64,000 nucleotides of DNA. It comes from an uncultured Alloprevotella sp. GTDB taxonomy: Bacteria > Bacteroidota > Bacteroidia > Bacteroidales > Bacteroidaceae. The notes under the pieces were generated by a model. The model saw nothing but the letters and a program-made list of their open reading frames with translations, was not told where the DNA came from and did no database searches. Shown here in pieces: positions 1 to 8,855 of this stretch. The position numbers and the translations under genes are program-made. The DNA lies in NCBI GenBank assembly GCA_944322325.1, contig CALUOQ010000003.1, positions 1 through 64,000 on the forward strand. The letters are read 5' to 3'. Numbering within the stretch: the first letter of the stretch is position 1; the number at the start of each line of letters is the position of its first letter.

Positions 1-400
1 GTGTGATTTTGTCGTTAACCGCTTGTGTTTTCGGACGAAACAGGGTTTGCGGGCGTGCCTTTCGGCGCGCCCCTACGGGCCTGCGGCATTGATTTTGCGA
101 AACGTAGGGGCGCGCCGTGAGGCACGCCCGCGAGGTGTACATCTTTCGAATGTGATTTTGTCGTTAACCGCTTGTGTTTTCGGACGAAACAGGGAATTCG
201 GGCGTGCCTTTGGCGCGCCCCTACGGGCCTGCGGCGTTGGTTTTGCGAAACGTAGGGGCGCGCCGTGAGGCACGCCCGCGAGGTGTACATTGTTTTCATG
301 TGATTTTATCGTTAACCGCCTGATTTTTCGGACGAAACAGGGTTCTCGGGCGTGCCTTTGGCGCGCCCCTACGGGCTTCCGGCAATGGGTTTGCGAGATG
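1..400. repeat. Three tandem copies of a ~149-bp repeat with internal inverted repeat
   Basis: Direct repeats begin at 1, 150 and 298, each opening with (g/a)TGTGATTTT; the third decays near 400. Within copy 1, the 29-nt arm at 49-77 is the near-perfect reverse complement of 103-131 (both contain GGCGCGCCCCTACG or its complement), so each unit can form a long hairpin. Copy 2 repeats this arrangement. No protein-coding signal is convincing; the open frames here are by-products of the GC-rich repeat. A diverged single copy appears at 20021-20120. The units resemble non-autonomous interspersed repeats (MITE or REP-like), but no transposase is present to support mobility. Confidence 0.85.
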
Positions 401-409
401 TTGTATATG

Positions 410-493
410 CTATCGCTGCGTCCGTGAAAACTATCGCTACGTTAGGAAAAACTATCGCAGCGCTGGGAAAAACGGACGCTGCGCCGGGTGGAC
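410..493. repeat. Palindromic element, copy 1 (divergent)
   Basis: Contains the words CTATCGCTGCG, CTATCGCTACG and CTATCGCAGCG separated by GAAAA/GGAAAAA linkers, flanked by CGCTGCGTCCGT and ACGGACGCTGCG, which are near-complementary ends. The same vocabulary builds seven other elements in this window. The terminal ACAAGTACTAC word is missing, so this is the most divergent copy. A G-rich tract (486-511, four G-runs) follows directly. The rest of 494-687 shows no gene. Confidence 0.6.
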
Positions 494-687
494 GGTGGGC
501 TATGGGCGGGGTGACGGCATGGATGGGGACAACGATGGGATGCGGGCGGCGTGGAGCGGGGTGACCGGGTTGCGGACGGAGCTGCTTTCGGGGTGTTGTG
601 GTCATTCCGGGAGCGTGCAGGGCTTCCCTTTTTGCTTGTTTCCGCAATTTTTCCGGTGTAACTATGGAGTATGTCGGTAAACTTCCC

Positions 688-695
688 TATATTTG
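688..695 (+). promoter_or_regulatory. Bacteroidetes -7 box for the lpx cluster
   Basis: TATATTTG matches the Bacteroidetes -7 consensus TAnnTTTG and lies 22 nt before the lpxD ATG. No clean TTTG sits 19 nt upstream, so the -33 half is weak. It argues against the longer lpxD reading frame that would begin at 598. Confidence 0.5.
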
Positions 696-717
696 CATAA
701 ATTATAGCACGCTGCCT

Positions 718-1755
718 ATGAAGTTTACAGCCAAGCAGATTGCCGACTACCTGCACGGAGAAGTTGCCGGCGACGAGAATGCATGTGTGTCCACCTTTGC
801 TAAAATCGAGGAGGGCGTGCCTGGCGCGCTTTCGTTCCTGGCCAATCCGCACTATGAGCCTTACCTTTACGAGACGCAGTCGACCATTGTTCTGGTCAAC
901 CGCGATTTTGAAGCGGCTCACCCGGTGGCGGCTACGTTGGTGCGCGTGGACAATGCTTACGAAGCCATCGCGCAGTTGCTGAAACTCTATGAGCAGGCGA
1001 CGCAAAAGCGCAAGGGCGTGCATCCGTTGGCCTATGTCGACGCCACGGCGGTAATCGGGGAGGACTGTTATGTCGCCCCGTTTGCGTATGTCGGCGAGGG
1101 AGTCGTCGTAGGGCGGGGTACGCAGCTCTACTCGCACGTGGTCATCGAAGCCGGTGCCCGCGTCGGCGAGGATTGCCTGTTCTATCCCAACGTGACGGTG
1201 TACCACGGTTGCGTCATCGGTAACCGGGTGACGCTGCACGCCGGCTGCGTCATCGGTGCGGACGGTTTCGGCTTTGCACCGACGCCCGACGGCTATGACA
1301 AAATTCCCCAGATCGGCATCGTGACGCTCGAAGACGACGTCGAAATCGGTGCCAACACGTGCGTGGACCGTTCGACCATGGGGTCGACGGTGGTGCGCCG
1401 CGGCGTAAAGCTGGACAACCTCGTGCAGGTGGCCCACAATTGCGAAATCGGGGAGCACACGGTCATGTCGGCCCAGGTGGGCGTGGCCGGCTCGACGAAG
1501 ATAGGCCGCTGGTGTATGTTCGGCGGGCAGGTGGGCATAGCGGGGCACTCCGTGCTGGGCGACCAGGTGCGCTCGGGCGCGCAGGCCGGCATCGCAGGCA
1601 GCCTGCGCAAGGGGCATGTCACGGTGCAGGGTTCGCCGGCCATCGACGCCAAGGTGTTCGCACGCGCCAGCGTGGTATTCAAGAAACTGCCTGAACTGTA
1701 TGCCGAGCTCAATCGGCTGAAAGAAGAGGTGGACGCGTTAAGCAAACGACAGTAA
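718..1755 (+). CDS. lpxD: UDP-3-O-(3-hydroxyacyl)glucosamine N-acyltransferase LpxD
   Basis: Third enzyme of lipid A synthesis; it adds the N-linked hydroxyacyl chain to UDP-3-O-acyl-glucosamine in the cytoplasm. The 345-residue protein has the N-terminal LpxD domain (MKFTAKQIADYL), then many hexapeptide repeats of the left-handed beta-helix (VIGEDCYVA, VIGNRVTLHAGCVIGADGFGF). The catalytic His lies in LDNLVQVAHN, about residue 240. I chose the ATG at 718: an in-frame GTG at 598 would add 40 residues with no family similarity and would place the start upstream of the -7 box. It is first in the lpxD-lpxC/fabZ-lpxA cluster, 10 bp before the next gene. Confidence 0.97.
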   Translation: MKFTAKQIADYLHGEVAGDENACVSTFAKIEEGVPGALSFLANPHYEPYLYETQSTIVLVNRDFEAAHPVAATLVRVDNAYEAIAQLLKLYEQATQKRKGVHPLAYVDATAVIGEDCYVAPFAYVGEGVVVGRGTQLYSHVVIEAGARVGEDCLFYPNVTVYHGCVIGNRVTLHAGCVIGADGFGFAPTPDGYDKIPQIGIVTLEDDVEIGANTCVDRSTMGSTVVRRGVKLDNLVQVAHNCEIGEHTVMSAQVGVAGSTKIGRWCMFGGQVGIAGHSVLGDQVRSGAQAGIAGSLRKGHVTVQGSPAIDAKVFARASVVFKKLPELYAELNRLKEEVDALSKRQ

Positions 1756-1765
1756 CAATATACTC

Positions 1766-3151
1766 ATGTTCAAACAAACGACACTGAAAGGTAGCTTCTC
1801 CCTTTTCGGGAAAGGACTTCACACGGGCTTGCAGCTGACGGTGACGTTCAATCCCGCTCCGGAGAACTACGGATACAAGATACAACGCATCGACATGGAG
1901 GGCCAGCCCATCATCGAAGCCATAGCCGAAAACGTAGTCGAGACTTCGCGCGGCACGGTGCTGGCACGTGGCGAAGCGCGGTGCAGCACGGTGGAGCACG
2001 GTATGGCCGCGCTTTACGCCATGGGCATCGACAACTGCCACATCACGGTCAACGGGCCGGAGTTCCCTATACTCGAAGGCAGTGCCCTTAAGTACGTCGA
2101 GGCCATCCAGCGCGTGGGCATCGAGGAACAGAACGCCCCGAAGGATTTCTACGTCATCAAGAAGAAAATCGAGGTTCACGACGAGGCTTCCGACTCGTCC
2201 ATCATCATCCTGCCCGACGAGCAGTTCTCGATCACGGCGATGATTTCGTTCGACTCGCAGTACCTGAGCAGTCAGTTTGCTACGCTGGACGACATGGCCG
2301 ACTTCGCCACCGAAATCGCCCCGGCGCGCACGTTCGTTTTCGTGCGCGAAATCGAACCTTTGCTCAAGGCCGGACTTATCAAAGGCGGCGACCTGGACAA
2401 CGCCATCGTCATCTACGAACGCGAAATCTCGCAGGAGAACCTGGACAAGCTGGCCGACTACATGGGGGTGGAGCGCAAGGACGCTACAAAGCTCGGCTTC
2501 ATCAACGACAAGCCCTTGGTGTGGCGCAACGAACCGGCGCGCCACAAACTGTTGGACATCATCGGCGACATGGCGCTTATCGGCCGCCCCATCAAGGGAC
2601 GCATCATCGCCACCCGGCCCGGACATACCATTAATAATAAGTTCGCCCGGCAGATGCGCCGCGAAATCCGTGCGCACGAGATACAGGCGCCCAACTACGA
2701 CTGCAACGAGGCGCCCCTGATGAACGTGAACCGTATCCGCGAACTGCTGCCTCACCGCTACCCGATGCAGCTGGTGGACAAGGTCATAGCTATCGGCGCC
2801 AATTCCATCGTCGCCATCAAGAACGTCACGGCCAACGAACCCTTCTTCCAGGGCCACTTCCCGCAGGAACCCGTGATGCCCGGTGTGCTGCAAATAGAGG
2901 CTCTGGCACAGGCCGGTGGCCTGCTGGTGCTCAACTCGGTGGAAGAGCCCGAACGGTGGAGCACCTACTTCCTGAAAATCGACGGCGTGAAGTTCCGCCA
3001 AAAGGTCGTGCCCGGCGATACGCTGATATTCAAAGTCGAACTGCTGGCCCCCTTGCGTCACGGCATCTCGTCGATGAAGGGGTTCGCTTTCGTGGGCGAA
3101 AAGGTGGTCTGCGAAGCCACGTTCACGGCGCAAATCGTAAAAAACAAGTAA
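1766..3151 (+). CDS. lpxC/fabZ: Bifunctional LpxC deacetylase / FabZ dehydratase
   Basis: A 461-residue fusion. The first part (about 1-305) is UDP-3-O-acyl-N-acetylglucosamine deacetylase, the committed step of lipid A synthesis; zinc ligands are visible as H78 (VEHGMAAL) and H260/D264 (RHKLLDIIGD). The second part (about 318-461) is 3-hydroxyacyl-ACP dehydratase, with H364 in FQGHFPQ and E378 in GVLQIEAL. This fusion is typical of Bacteroidetes. It joins the enzyme that uses hydroxyacyl chains for lipid A with the one that diverts them to fatty acids, so both are made in equal amounts. It lies between lpxD and lpxA with 10 and 6 bp gaps. Confidence 0.97.
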   Translation: MFKQTTLKGSFSLFGKGLHTGLQLTVTFNPAPENYGYKIQRIDMEGQPIIEAIAENVVETSRGTVLARGEARCSTVEHGMAALYAMGIDNCHITVNGPEFPILEGSALKYVEAIQRVGIEEQNAPKDFYVIKKKIEVHDEASDSSIIILPDEQFSITAMISFDSQYLSSQFATLDDMADFATEIAPARTFVFVREIEPLLKAGLIKGGDLDNAIVIYEREISQENLDKLADYMGVERKDATKLGFINDKPLVWRNEPARHKLLDIIGDMALIGRPIKGRIIATRPGHTINNKFARQMRREIRAHEIQAPNYDCNEAPLMNVNRIRELLPHRYPMQLVDKVIAIGANSIVAIKNVTANEPFFQGHFPQEPVMPGVLQIEALAQAGGLLVLNSVEEPERWSTYFLKIDGVKFRQKVVPGDTLIFKVELLAPLRHGISSMKGFAFVGEKVVCEATFTAQIVKNK

Positions 3152-3157
3152 GACACT

Positions 3158-3931
3158 ATGAGTAAAATCAGTCCTTTAGCTTACGTCGACCCCGAAGCCC
3201 GCATCGGCGAGAACTGCGAAATCGGCCCGTTCTGCTTCGTCGACCGCGGCGTGGTTATCGGCGACAACAACAAGCTGATGAACAGCGTCACCCTGCTCTA
3301 CGGTACGCGCATGGGAAGCGGTAACGTGCTTTTCCCGGGCACCGTGGTCGGGGCTATCCCGCAGGACTTGAAATTCCGCGGGGAGGACACGACGGCTCAA
3401 ATCGGCGATAACAACACTATCCGCGAGAACGTGACGATAAACCGCGGTACGGCTGCCAAGGGGCAGACTGTCGTGGGGAATGGCAACCTTATTATGGAGG
3501 GAGCGCACATTGCGCACGATGTCCAGCTCGGCAACGGCTGCATTGTCGGAAACTCCACCAAGATTGCCGGGGAGGTCATCGTCGACGATTATGCCAATAT
3601 CAGTGCCTCCGTGCTGGTCCATCAGTTCTGTCGCATAGGCAGTTATGTGATGATTGGCGGCGGTACGCGTACGGGGCAGGATGTCCCGCCTTTCGTGATG
3701 GCTGCGCGCGAACCCGTGGCCTTTTGCGGGCTCAACATTGTCGGCCTGCGGCGCCGCGGCTTCCAGCCCGAGCTGATTGAGAACATCCACACGGCCTACC
3801 GTCTCCTTTACCAGCGCGGCAAGCTGCGCGACGACTGCCTCGCGCAAATCGAGGCAGAAGTCCCCATGAGTCCTGAGATTGAATATATCCTGGATTTCGT
3901 GAAAACGTCGAAGCGCGGGATCATCAAATAA
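3158..3931 (+). CDS. lpxA: Acyl-ACP--UDP-N-acetylglucosamine O-acyltransferase LpxA
   Basis: First enzyme of lipid A synthesis; it transfers the 3-hydroxyacyl chain to the 3-OH of UDP-GlcNAc. The 257 residues match the family's usual size. Hexapeptide repeats fill the first two thirds (ARIGENCEIGPF, VVIGDNNKL). The catalytic His is in AHIAHD, about residue 120, and a helical C-terminal tail follows (GLNIVGLRRRGF onward). It starts 6 bp after lpxC/fabZ, so the three genes are almost certainly one transcript. Gene order D-C/Z-A is the usual Bacteroidetes arrangement. Confidence 0.97.
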   Translation: MSKISPLAYVDPEARIGENCEIGPFCFVDRGVVIGDNNKLMNSVTLLYGTRMGSGNVLFPGTVVGAIPQDLKFRGEDTTAQIGDNNTIRENVTINRGTAAKGQTVVGNGNLIMEGAHIAHDVQLGNGCIVGNSTKIAGEVIVDDYANISASVLVHQFCRIGSYVMIGGGTRTGQDVPPFVMAAREPVAFCGLNIVGLRRRGFQPELIENIHTAYRLLYQRGKLRDDCLAQIEAEVPMSPEIEYILDFVKTSKRGIIK

Positions 3932-3942
3932 GCACCACCACT

Positions 3943-4518
3943 ATGTTGTACCGTATCAAACTGATTTCAGACGAAGTCGAGAATTTCCTGCGCGAAATTC
4001 TCATCGAGAGCGACGCGACGTTTCTCGACCTGAACCGCGCCATCCTGGATTCGTGCGGTTATCCTGACGACCAGATCACGTCGTTCTACATCTGCGACGA
4101 GGAGTGGGAGCGAAAGACGCAGGTCACGCGTGAAGACATGCAGCTCGACCACGCGTCGAGCTACGACGAGGACATCTATGTGATGGAGTCGACGCGATTG
4201 AACGAGCTTATCGAGGACGAAGACCAGAAGCTGGAATTCGTATTCGATCCTTTCGCCGAGCGCACGTTCTACCTGGACGTCGTCGAGATTGTGCCCGGCA
4301 AGCACCTGGCCGCTCCCGAAGTCGTACGGTCGCGCGGCGAGGCGCCGCAGCAAATCGCCAATCTCGATTTGGCCGACCCCGCTCCGAAGAAAGGGGCAGT
4401 CCCCGCTGACGACCTGATGGACGACAGCGAGTTCTACGGCAGCGAGTCGTTCAACAGCGACGAGTTCGACCCCGAAGGCTTCGAGATGAGCGACGAAAGC
4501 TCGTACTATCGCGATTAA
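3943..4518 (+). CDS. pRiA4b ORF-3-like protein, acidic C-terminus
   Basis: 191 residues. The N-terminal part ([35 protein letters not shown]) resembles the plasmid pRiA4b ORF-3-like family (PF07929), whose biochemical role is not established. The last 60 residues are very acidic and rich in Ser, Asp and Glu, and probably disordered. It lies 11 bp after lpxA and 11 bp before miaA, so it is probably cotranscribed with the lipid A genes. No signal peptide or membrane segment. The family name comes from recalled similarity and I infer no function. Confidence 0.75.
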   Translation: MLYRIKLISDEVENFLREILIESDATFLDLNRAILDSCGYPDDQITSFYICDEEWERKTQVTREDMQLDHASSYDEDIYVMESTRLNELIEDEDQKLEFVFDPFAERTFYLDVVEIVPGKHLAAPEVVRSRGEAPQQIANLDLADPAPKKGAVPADDLMDDSEFYGSESFNSDEFDPEGFEMSDESSYYRD

Positions 4519-4529
4519 CTCTCAGTTAC

Positions 4530-5444
4530 ATGGGCGTGAAAACGCTTATTGTCCTGTTGGGTCCGACCGGCGTCGGAAAAACTGAACTCAGCTTGCGCTT
4601 GGCTGAGTTTTTTCATGTGCCCATACTGAACGCCGATTCGCGTCAGCTCTACCGCGATTTGCCCATCGGCACCGCAGCTCCGACACCTGAGGAGCGGCAG
4701 CGTGTGCCCCATTACTTCGTCGGTACGCTCGCCCTCGACGACTATTACAGCGCGGCGCAGTACGAAGCCGACGCGTTGAGCGTGTTGCGAAATCACTTCG
4801 TTGCGAACGACGTTGCCCTCCTGACGGGTGGTTCAATGCTGTATATCGACGCTGTCTGTCAGGGCATTGATGACATTCCCACCGTCGACGCCGCGACCCG
4901 CGCCACCCTTGCCGACCGCTACCGGCGCGAGGGGCTCGACGCCTTGTGCGCCGAGCTGCAGCAGTTGGACCCCGAGTATTACGCCGTGTGCGACCTTCGT
5001 AACGGCAAACGCGTGGTGCACGCTCTCGAAATCTGCCACATGACCGGGCGCACGTACACTTCTTTCCGTCGTCGCGCCACGGCGCCGCGCCCGTTCCGCG
5101 TGCTGAAAGTCGGGCTCCGACGCGAGCGTGTGGAACTCTATGCGCGTATCAACCACCGTGTCGACCAGATGATGGCACAAGGCCTGCTCGAGGAGGCCCG
5201 GCGCGTCTATCCTTACCGCGCGCTCAACTCGCTGAACACGGTCGGCTACAAGGAATTGTTTCGCTATTTCGACGGAGACTGGACCTTGGAAGAGGCTGTC
5301 GAGAAGATAAAGCGCAATTCCCGCGTCTACTCGCGCAAACAGATGACGTGGTTCCGGCGCGATGCGTCGATACACTGGTTTTCGCCCGACGACGAGGTCG
5401 AAATAAGAAATTTTATTACAAATCAACTGACCGCAAAGGGCTAA
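4530..5444 (+). CDS. miaA: tRNA dimethylallyltransferase MiaA
   Basis: Transfers the dimethylallyl group from DMAPP to A37 of tRNAs reading UNN codons, the first step to ms2i6A. The 304-residue protein has a P-loop (GPTGVGKT, residues 11-18), the conserved [11 protein letters not shown] substrate loop and the [12 protein letters not shown] segment near the end, followed by [18 protein letters not shown]. It follows the pRiA4b-like gene by 11 bp. The promoter of the next gene overlaps its end. Confidence 0.96.
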   Translation: MGVKTLIVLLGPTGVGKTELSLRLAEFFHVPILNADSRQLYRDLPIGTAAPTPEERQRVPHYFVGTLALDDYYSAAQYEADALSVLRNHFVANDVALLTGGSMLYIDAVCQGIDDIPTVDAATRATLADRYRREGLDALCAELQQLDPEYYAVCDLRNGKRVVHALEICHMTGRTYTSFRRRATAPRPFRVLKVGLRRERVELYARINHRVDQMMAQGLLEEARRVYPYRALNSLNTVGYKELFRYFDGDWTLEEAVEKIKRNSRVYSRKQMTWFRRDASIHWFSPDDEVEIRNFITNQLTAKG

Positions 5445-5449
5445 ATCAC

Positions 5450-5457
5450 TACATTTG
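5450..5457 (+). promoter_or_regulatory. -7 box for the class A PBP gene
   Basis: TACATTTG fits TAnnTTTG, 5 nt after the miaA stop and 20 nt before the ATG at 5478. No TTTG lies at the usual upstream distance. Confidence 0.45.
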
Positions 5458-5477
5458 CGGTATCAATCCCTTTCGTT

Positions 5478-8069
5478 ATGCGTAGAATTGTTCAAACCCT
5501 CTGGTCGCGCATGCGGGCTTTCTTTGGTTTCATTGGCCGTAAATGCTGGGCGTTGTGGCAGTGGTATATCGGCTGCTATCGCGGTCGGCCGTGGTATCGT
5601 AAGCTGCTGGCCGCGGTGCTGTCGTTCTTCGCGTTCGTCGTATTCTATGTCTTTGCCGTCAGCGTCAACCTGTTCTGGTTGTTTGGCAAGTCGCCGAGCA
5701 TCCGCAGCATTATGAATCCGCAGACGGCCGCGGCGTCCGAGATATACACGGCCGACAGCGTGCTCATCGGTCGCTTCTTCAGCGAAAACCGTCAGCCCGT
5801 GCCCTATGACTCCATCAGTCCCGTTTTTTTCGATGCCCTCATCTCGACGGAGGACGAGCGCTTCTATCAGCACCACGGTATCGACTTCCAAGGGCTGGTC
5901 GCCGCCGTGAAAGATGCCTTCCAGGGCAAGGCGCGTGGCGCGTCGACCATCACGCAACAGCTGGTGAAGAACATGTTCCGCGTCCGCACGGAGTATTCCA
6001 CCGGTCTGCTTGGCTACATCCCAGGGGTGAAGATACTGGTGATGAAGAGCAAGGAAATGATTCTGGCCGTCGAGCTGGAGATGTTCTACTCCAAGCGCGA
6101 AATCCTGAACATGTACGCCAATACCGTGGACTTCGGCTCCAACGCATTTGGTATCAAGACGGCGGCAAAGACTTACTTTTCCACGACCCCTTCGCGTCTT
6201 AAGGCGGAAGAGGCGGCCGTACTCGTGGGCCTCCTGAAGGCGACTTCGGCCTACAATCCGCGCATCAATCCGAAGAACAGCCTGCGCCGGCGCAACACGG
6301 TGCTCGACAACATGCAGTCGCACGGCCACCTGACTGCGGCCGAGTGCGATTCGCTCAAGCAACTGCCCATCGAGCTTCACTTCCGCGTCGAGACGGCCTA
6401 CGACGGCAAAGCCCTGTATTTCCGGCAGGCTGTGGCCGACTACCTGAAAGAAAAGTTGCCCGACGTGGACCTATACTCCGACGGGCTGAAGATATACACG
6501 ACGCTTAACATGCGTATGCAGGAATATGCCGAGGCCGCGGTCAACAAGCAGATGCGCGTCGTGCAGCGCAACTTCAACAACCATTGGGGCAAGCGCGAAC
6601 CGTGGGTCGACGAGCGCGGGCAGGTCATCCCCCGTTTCATTGAGGACTTGGCCGAGCGCACCGACACTTACAAGGCCCTGGCCGCCCGCTTCCCCGACGC
6701 GCCGGACTCCGTGGACTACTACATGAACCTCCCGCATCCCGTGAAGCTGTTCGACTACGACGGCGAGCGCGTCGAGACAATGAGTTCCATGGACTCTATC
6801 CGCTACATGGTGCGCTTCATGCATACCGGCTTTGTCGCCATGGAGCCCCAGACCGGCTACGTGCGGGCCTGGGTAGGCGACATTGACTTCAAGACTTGGA
6901 TGTACGACAAGGTGACGGCCATGCGCCAGCCCGGTTCCACGTTCAAACTCTTTGTCTATGCCTCCGCCATGAACCACGGCCTCACGCCGGCCGACAGGCG
7001 CCGCGACTCGTACATCCGCATGGAGGTGTATGACGCCAAGAAGGGTGAGACGACCATCTGGCAACCCCACAATGCCGATGGCCGCTTCTCGGGTGACTCC
7101 ATACCGCTTCGCGCGGCTTTTGCCCGCAGCATCAACACGATAGCCGTGAAGCTGGGGCAGGAAGTCAGTATACCCACCGTCATCCAGACGGCGCACGACA
7201 TGGGCATCAAGTCGCCGCTTGACGACGCCCCTTCGCTGGCGCTGGGTTCGAGCGACGTGAACCTCCTCGAGATGGTCAATGCCTATGCCACCGTGGCCAA
7301 TAACGGGCGACATGTGGAGCCCGTCCTGGTAGAGCGGGTGCTCGACCGCGACGGTCGCGTCATCTTCGAGGCCAAGGAGGAGGGCGAGCAGGTATTGCCT
7401 TATCGCACGGCGTTTTTCATGCAGCAACTCTTGCGGGCCGGTGTGTACGACGGTGGCGGTACGTCGCAGTCCCTGCGTCGCTACGTGGGGCAGTACGCCA
7501 ACGAGGTCGACTTTGGCGGAAAGACCGGTACGTCCAACAATCACTCCGACGCTTGGTTCATCGGCACGACACCGGCCCTCGTCGGCGGTGCCTGGGTGGG
7601 CGGCGAATACCGCAGCATCCATTTCCGCACCGGCGCATTGGGACAGGGCAGCCGTACGGCGTTGCCCATCTTCGGTTACTTCATGGAAAGTGTCCTCGGC
7701 GACCCCCGTTTCCACGACAAGTATGCCAGGCAGTACGGCGACCCGAAGGAGGATATCGACGCTTCGCTCTATGAGGTGACATACTACCCTGTGCGGCTCG
7801 ACACCGACACTGTGGCTGTCGACTCCACTGCTGTGCTTTCGGCCGACTCCCTCGGGCTCGAATTGCTCTTCGGCGAGGACGGCGTGCCGGCTCTCGCGCC
7901 CGCGCAGCCGGCGGACAGCGCCGCGCAGCCTGCCGCTACGACCGGCGGCTCGACCATTGTCGTGACCGAGGAGGAGCCGCAGGAGGAACTGAGTCGCCGC
8001 GAGCGCCGCAAGCTGCGCCGCCAGCAGAAGAAAAACGCCGCCGTGCAGGGTGCGCAGGACCTGATATAA
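5478..8069 (+). CDS. mrcA: Class A penicillin-binding protein (PBP1A type)
   Basis: Bifunctional glycosyltransferase/transpeptidase that polymerises and crosslinks peptidoglycan on the periplasmic side of the inner membrane. In 863 residues: a short cytoplasmic tail, one membrane anchor (about 35-60), a GT51 domain with the catalytic Glu in STEDERFYQHHGID (E125), and a transpeptidase domain with SxxK (S487 in RQPGSTFKLF), SxN (S551-I-N) and KTGT (682-685). The C-terminal tail of about 100 residues is Ala/Pro/Asp-rich and ends in a strongly basic stretch (RRERRKLRRQQKKN), unlike the catalytic core. It starts 33 bp after miaA with its own -7 box. Confidence 0.95.
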   Translation: MRRIVQTLWSRMRAFFGFIGRKCWALWQWYIGCYRGRPWYRKLLAAVLSFFAFVVFYVFAVSVNLFWLFGKSPSIRSIMNPQTAAASEIYTADSVLIGRFFSENRQPVPYDSISPVFFDALISTEDERFYQHHGIDFQGLVAAVKDAFQGKARGASTITQQLVKNMFRVRTEYSTGLLGYIPGVKILVMKSKEMILAVELEMFYSKREILNMYANTVDFGSNAFGIKTAAKTYFSTTPSRLKAEEAAVLVGLLKATSAYNPRINPKNSLRRRNTVLDNMQSHGHLTAAECDSLKQLPIELHFRVETAYDGKALYFRQAVADYLKEKLPDVDLYSDGLKIYTTLNMRMQEYAEAAVNKQMRVVQRNFNNHWGKREPWVDERGQVIPRFIEDLAERTDTYKALAARFPDAPDSVDYYMNLPHPVKLFDYDGERVETMSSMDSIRYMVRFMHTGFVAMEPQTGYVRAWVGDIDFKTWMYDKVTAMRQPGSTFKLFVYASAMNHGLTPADRRRDSYIRMEVYDAKKGETTIWQPHNADGRFSGDSIPLRAAFARSINTIAVKLGQEVSIPTVIQTAHDMGIKSPLDDAPSLALGSSDVNLLEMVNAYATVANNGRHVEPVLVERVLDRDGRVIFEAKEEGEQVLPYRTAFFMQQLLRAGVYDGGGTSQSLRRYVGQYANEVDFGGKTGTSNNHSDAWFIGTTPALVGGAWVGGEYRSIHFRTGALGQGSRTALPIFGYFMESVLGDPRFHDKYARQYGDPKEDIDASLYEVTYYPVRLDTDTVAVDSTAVLSADSLGLELLFGEDGVPALAPAQPADSAAQPAATTGGSTIVVTEEEPQEELSRRERRKLRRQQKKNAAVQGAQDLI

Positions 8070-8169
8070 GTAGCTGCGGCTGCGGCAATGCCTCTCCTGA
8101 TAAGCGCTTCGCGGAGTCGTGGGCGTGCCTTATTACATGTTAGCAATGAAAGAAAAAAAGACCACAATC

Positions 8170-8352
8170 ATGGAAAAGAAAAAAAGGAAACCTACTATGA
8201 GGACTAATTGCCAAGAGGCACTTGATCTCCTCGAAAAAATAAAGCAGAGCGGCGGAAACCGGAAGCTCAACAAGCTCGGTGAATGGCTTGAGAAGCATCC
8301 CGAACCATTGTTTACGTGGGACGAGAAAGACCTGAAGTATATATTGAAATGA
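8170..8352 (+). CDS. Putative antitoxin of a PIN-domain toxin-antitoxin pair
   Basis: A small protein of about 60 residues, basic at the N-terminus (MEKKKRKPTMRTN), followed by two short helices and an acidic/aromatic C-terminus (LFTWDEKDLKYILK). Its last codon and stop overlap the ATG of the PIN gene (ATGA at 8349-8352), which indicates translational coupling and the usual antitoxin-first order. I recognise no known DNA-binding fold. The start is uncertain: ATGs at 8119, 8137, 8146, 8170 and 8197 are all in frame. A+T is higher here than in the neighbours, consistent with an acquired module. Confidence 0.65.
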   Translation: MEKKKRKPTMRTNCQEALDLLEKIKQSGGNRKLNKLGEWLEKHPEPLFTWDEKDLKYILK

Positions 8353-8780
8353 GGGTTTATCTTGATACCAACATCCTTGCGTTTATCGTGGGGCAGGACA
8401 GAGGAAGCTCTATCAGTGACGACGTGAAGGGAATCATCAAGGACTATGAGTCCTTGTTGCTGTCGAGTTGTGTGTGTTATGGTGAGCTTATGCATCTCAT
8501 CCAGATAGGTAAGGTGCACGTTCCCGGCTGCAAGGACATACGGCGTGCGACCGATGAAGCCCTCCGGCGGCTGGACGAAATCGGGGTCAGCATGGTGCCT
8601 GTGACGATGAACCACATCCGTACGCTTATTGACCTGCCGCTTTACGACGACCATCGCGATCCGAACGACCGACTCATCGTGGCGCAGGCTATCTCCGACC
8701 GCATTCCCCTCGTCAGCTCCGACGGCAAGTTCACCCGCTACGAGCGTTACGGTCTCGACTTCATTCAGAACCGGCGATAA
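8349..8780 (+). CDS. PIN-domain ribonuclease toxin (VapC-like)
   Basis: 143 residues beginning MRVYLDTNILAF. The four acidic residues of a PIN nuclease are present: D6 in LDTN, E46 in CYGELMH, D107 in DPNDRLIVAQA and D125 in SSDGKF. PIN toxins cleave RNA using Mg2+ or Mn2+. I chose the ATG at 8349 over an in-frame GTG at 8316 because protein similarity begins there and it overlaps the upstream stop by 4 nt. Target RNA cannot be inferred from sequence. Confidence 0.88.
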   Translation: MRVYLDTNILAFIVGQDRGSSISDDVKGIIKDYESLLLSSCVCYGELMHLIQIGKVHVPGCKDIRRATDEALRRLDEIGVSMVPVTMNHIRTLIDLPLYDDHRDPNDRLIVAQAISDRIPLVSSDGKFTRYERYGLDFIQNRR

Positions 8781-8855
8781 AGTCCGGAGGGTGCCGTGTC
8801 GCGGGCTTCGCGTTCGGATGGCGCCGGACAGAACGACAAAAACTTCATCAACCAT

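Noticed and set aside
1..299. Short frames in the tandem repeat region on both strands
   Set aside because: They repeat with the 149-bp unit and end at its borders; no start signals or similarity.
598..717. N-terminal extension of lpxD from a GTG at 598
   Set aside because: The added 40 residues have no family similarity and lie across the -7 box at 688-695; the ATG at 718 starts exactly at the LpxD domain.
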